DNA from: QWHO01 sp039809865
GTDB lineage: Bacteria; Vulcanimicrobiota; Xenobia; Xenobiales; QWHO01
Assembly: GCA_039809865.1 (NCBI GenBank)
Contig: JBDHVW010000003.1
Span: 124,001-188,000, forward strand
DNA length: 64,000 bases
Direction: 5' to 3'
The notes below the pieces were generated by a model. That model saw only the letters and a program-made list of their open reading frames with translations. It made no database searches and had not been told where the DNA came from. Below, piece by piece: positions 62,759 to 64,000 of the stretch. Both the position numbers and the translations under genes were made by a program. How positions within the stretch are numbered: the stretch's first letter is position 1; each line of letters opens with the position of its first letter.

Positions 62759-64000
62759 CTACTCGTGGGCGCTCGGCAGCATGTGCAGGGTCAAGTCGGC
62801 GCGCACCTCGACCTCGAAGACGCGTTGCCAGGGCAACACGACCTCCAGGGACAGGCGGTCGATGCGGGCTTGACGGCCGATACTCTCGAGGGCCACGACC
62901 CGGTTGCGAAAGCGGGAAGCGAACAGCTGCCGACCCCAGTCGACCAGGCTCTCTCGGATCTCCAGGCCGATCGGTCCGTAGAGGTTGAGGAGGGGGTCGG
63001 GATCGAGAGGCAGGTTCAGGCTGGCGGGCCGGACGATAGCCTGGTAGCCGTAGTCATCCACCAGCCGCGCCAGCAGAAAGGCCTGGTGCGTCTTCTCGCT
63101 CTCCAACGCCTGCCGGCGGCTCCAGCCATGGTGGCGCGCAGCCAGGCGATGGCAGACGAGTTGGGCCGCGGCGGTCCCCAGGGCGTTGGCGGCCGTGTTC
63201 CAGCCGGCCAGGGCTTCCAGGCGGGTCAGGGGGATGTCCAGAATGAGGCCCTGAGCCAACGCGGGCTCCATCCGGTTGACCAGAGTGAGGTCGGCCACGG
63301 CGACGCGACGACCCTGCTCGAGAAGGCGCTCGACCTCCCGGAGGAAAGGCTCCAGGGAGGTCGTCTCGTCCGGGGCGCGCACCATCAGCACGACCTCGGG
63401 ATTCTCGGCCACGACTCGTCCGCCCGCCAGCGCGACGTGCGTTTCGAGCATCGAGCCCAGAGGAAATGTCTCCAGAGGCGGCACTCGTTCGGCCGCGCTC
63501 GGGTCCGAGTAGATCACCTGCACTCGCGGATGCACGTTGGCCCGGTCCGCCAACCAGCCGCTGACGAGATCCATGCTGAGCTCGTCAGCCCCGGTCAGGA
63601 ACAAGAAGCGGTCCTCGAGATGACGGCGGCTCACCTCTCGGAGAAGCCACTCCGACTCCTGGCGGTGGCGACCCGTGGCTGCCGAGTCGTCCTGGCCCAC
63701 GATCAAGCGGTCGATGGAGCCCTCCTCCAGATAGTCCAGCATTGCGCCCAGAGTCTGCAGGTTGCGCGCGCGCACCGAGAGATACTCGGCCACGATCAGG
63801 GGCGGGACGTCCGGGGGCATCGGCGCGTCGGGCTGGTGCGCCCAGGCGGCCAGGCGTCGCTCGTAGGGGGCTTCCTCATCGGAAGTGCGCAGGCTCAAAC
63901 GGGGAAGGATCCCCAACACCGTGATCTCCCCCTTCAGTCTGCGCAGGACCTCGAGTCGTTCCCGGGCCTGCGTCAGCGAGGTGGAAGCCTGGCGTGCGCC
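62759..64000 (-). CDS. DUF4127-family protein, cut by window edge
   Basis: The frame continues unbroken past 63919 to the right edge, so the N-terminus is missing; at least 413 residues are visible. The sequence follows DUF4127: LGILPRLSLRTSDEEAPYE, VRARNLQTL, IVGQDDSAATGRH, LTGADELSMDL and later LADLTLVNRMEP-like and AGWNTAANALGTAAAQL segments. The family has an alpha/beta fold with conserved Asp and His of unknown chemistry. ATG at 63919 is internal and not the start. Confidence 0.82.
   Translation of the reverse strand, partial: GARQASTSLTQARERLEVLRRLKGEITVLGILPRLSLRTSDEEAPYERRLAAWAHQPDAPMPPDVPPLIVAEYLSVRARNLQTLGAMLDYLEEGSIDRLIVGQDDSAATGRHRQESEWLLREVSRRHLEDRFLFLTGADELSMDLVSGWLADRANVHPRVQVIYSDPSAAERVPPLETFPLGSMLETHVALAGGRVVAENPEVVLMVRAPDETTSLEPFLREVERLLEQGRRVAVADLTLVNRMEPALAQGLILDIPLTRLEALAGWNTAANALGTAAAQLVCHRLAARHHGWSRRQALESEKTHQAFLLARLVDDYGYQAIVRPASLNLPLDPDPLLNLYGPIGLEIRESLVDWGRQLFASRFRNRVVALESIGRQARIDRLSLEVVLPWQRVFEVEVRADLTLHMLPSAHE

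Overview
The window is GC-rich (clearly above 60% by eye) and gene-dense, with many 4-bp start/stop overlaps (ATGA, GTGA, TTGA). GTG, TTG and probably a few CTG starts are common. The gene set combines McsA/McsB/ClpC, RNase Y with a YmdB-type phosphoesterase, a YacL-type PIN/TRAM protein, RadA, HemW, type IV pilin-like genes and many TPR or disordered proline-rich proteins. That mix suggests an uncultured lineage such as Vulcanimicrobiota/Eremiobacterota or Armatimonadota rather than a classical Firmicute. This placement is inference from gene content; there is no rRNA gene in the window. I saw no tRNA, rRNA or CRISPR array.

Layout. 0-9.4 kb: a pseudopilin-like protein and TPR protein, a large disordered protein behind an operator-containing promoter, NUDIX-hemW, a frameshifted gene, then PIN/TRAM-ispD. 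9.4-11.3 kb: radA on the minus strand. 11.3-17.9 kb: a plastic accessory island with about 1 kb of apparent non-coding DNA, an AbiEii-like nucleotidyltransferase pair, an HNH protein with an internal duplication, a VapBC-like module and decayed gene fragments. 17.9-26.4 kb: a KamA-family radical SAM enzyme with a PPIase, rsgA, a secreted CAP/HEAT protein and clpC. 26.4-36 kb: a cytochrome P450, then a coupled response regulator-histidine kinase-GspF operon divergent from a pseudopilin operon. 36-41.3 kb: a TPR protein, xseA with an unusually long coiled coil, a strong promoter driving a probable structured RNA, and a nitrilase-GNAT-pilin operon. 41.3-55 kb: manA, an LRR protein, mcsA-mcsB, two LysM protease-like proteins, thrC, a large membrane protein, a second pilin pair, a Cys-cluster protein, a beta-propeller and a GAF protein. 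55-64 kb: rny, ymdB-like, PHP, an orphan NuoC-like domain, TPR, MazG-like, a cytosolic-looking subtilase with a glycogen-binding domain, a small DUF2188-like gene and a DUF4127-like gene.

How the genes fit together. The parts of the B. subtilis-type ctsR-mcsA-mcsB-clpC-radA-disA-yacL-ispD cluster are present but spread over about 38 kb in four blocks, without ctsR or disA. Pilin and secretion functions are spread over several small operons; GspF is translationally coupled to a two-component system. At least two pilin operons start with an extended -10 element (TGCTANNNT) exactly 7 nt before the start codon, which suggests leaderless mRNAs. Three unrelated proteins (a LysM metallopeptidase, a P450 and an unknown protein) carry a disordered N-terminus with a D/E-x-V-D/E-L/F-S motif near residues 31-43. 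It resembles the secreted N-terminus of FlgM and may be an export tag. The strongest candidates for undescribed biology are that tag and the structured RNA near 39.1-39.3 kb.
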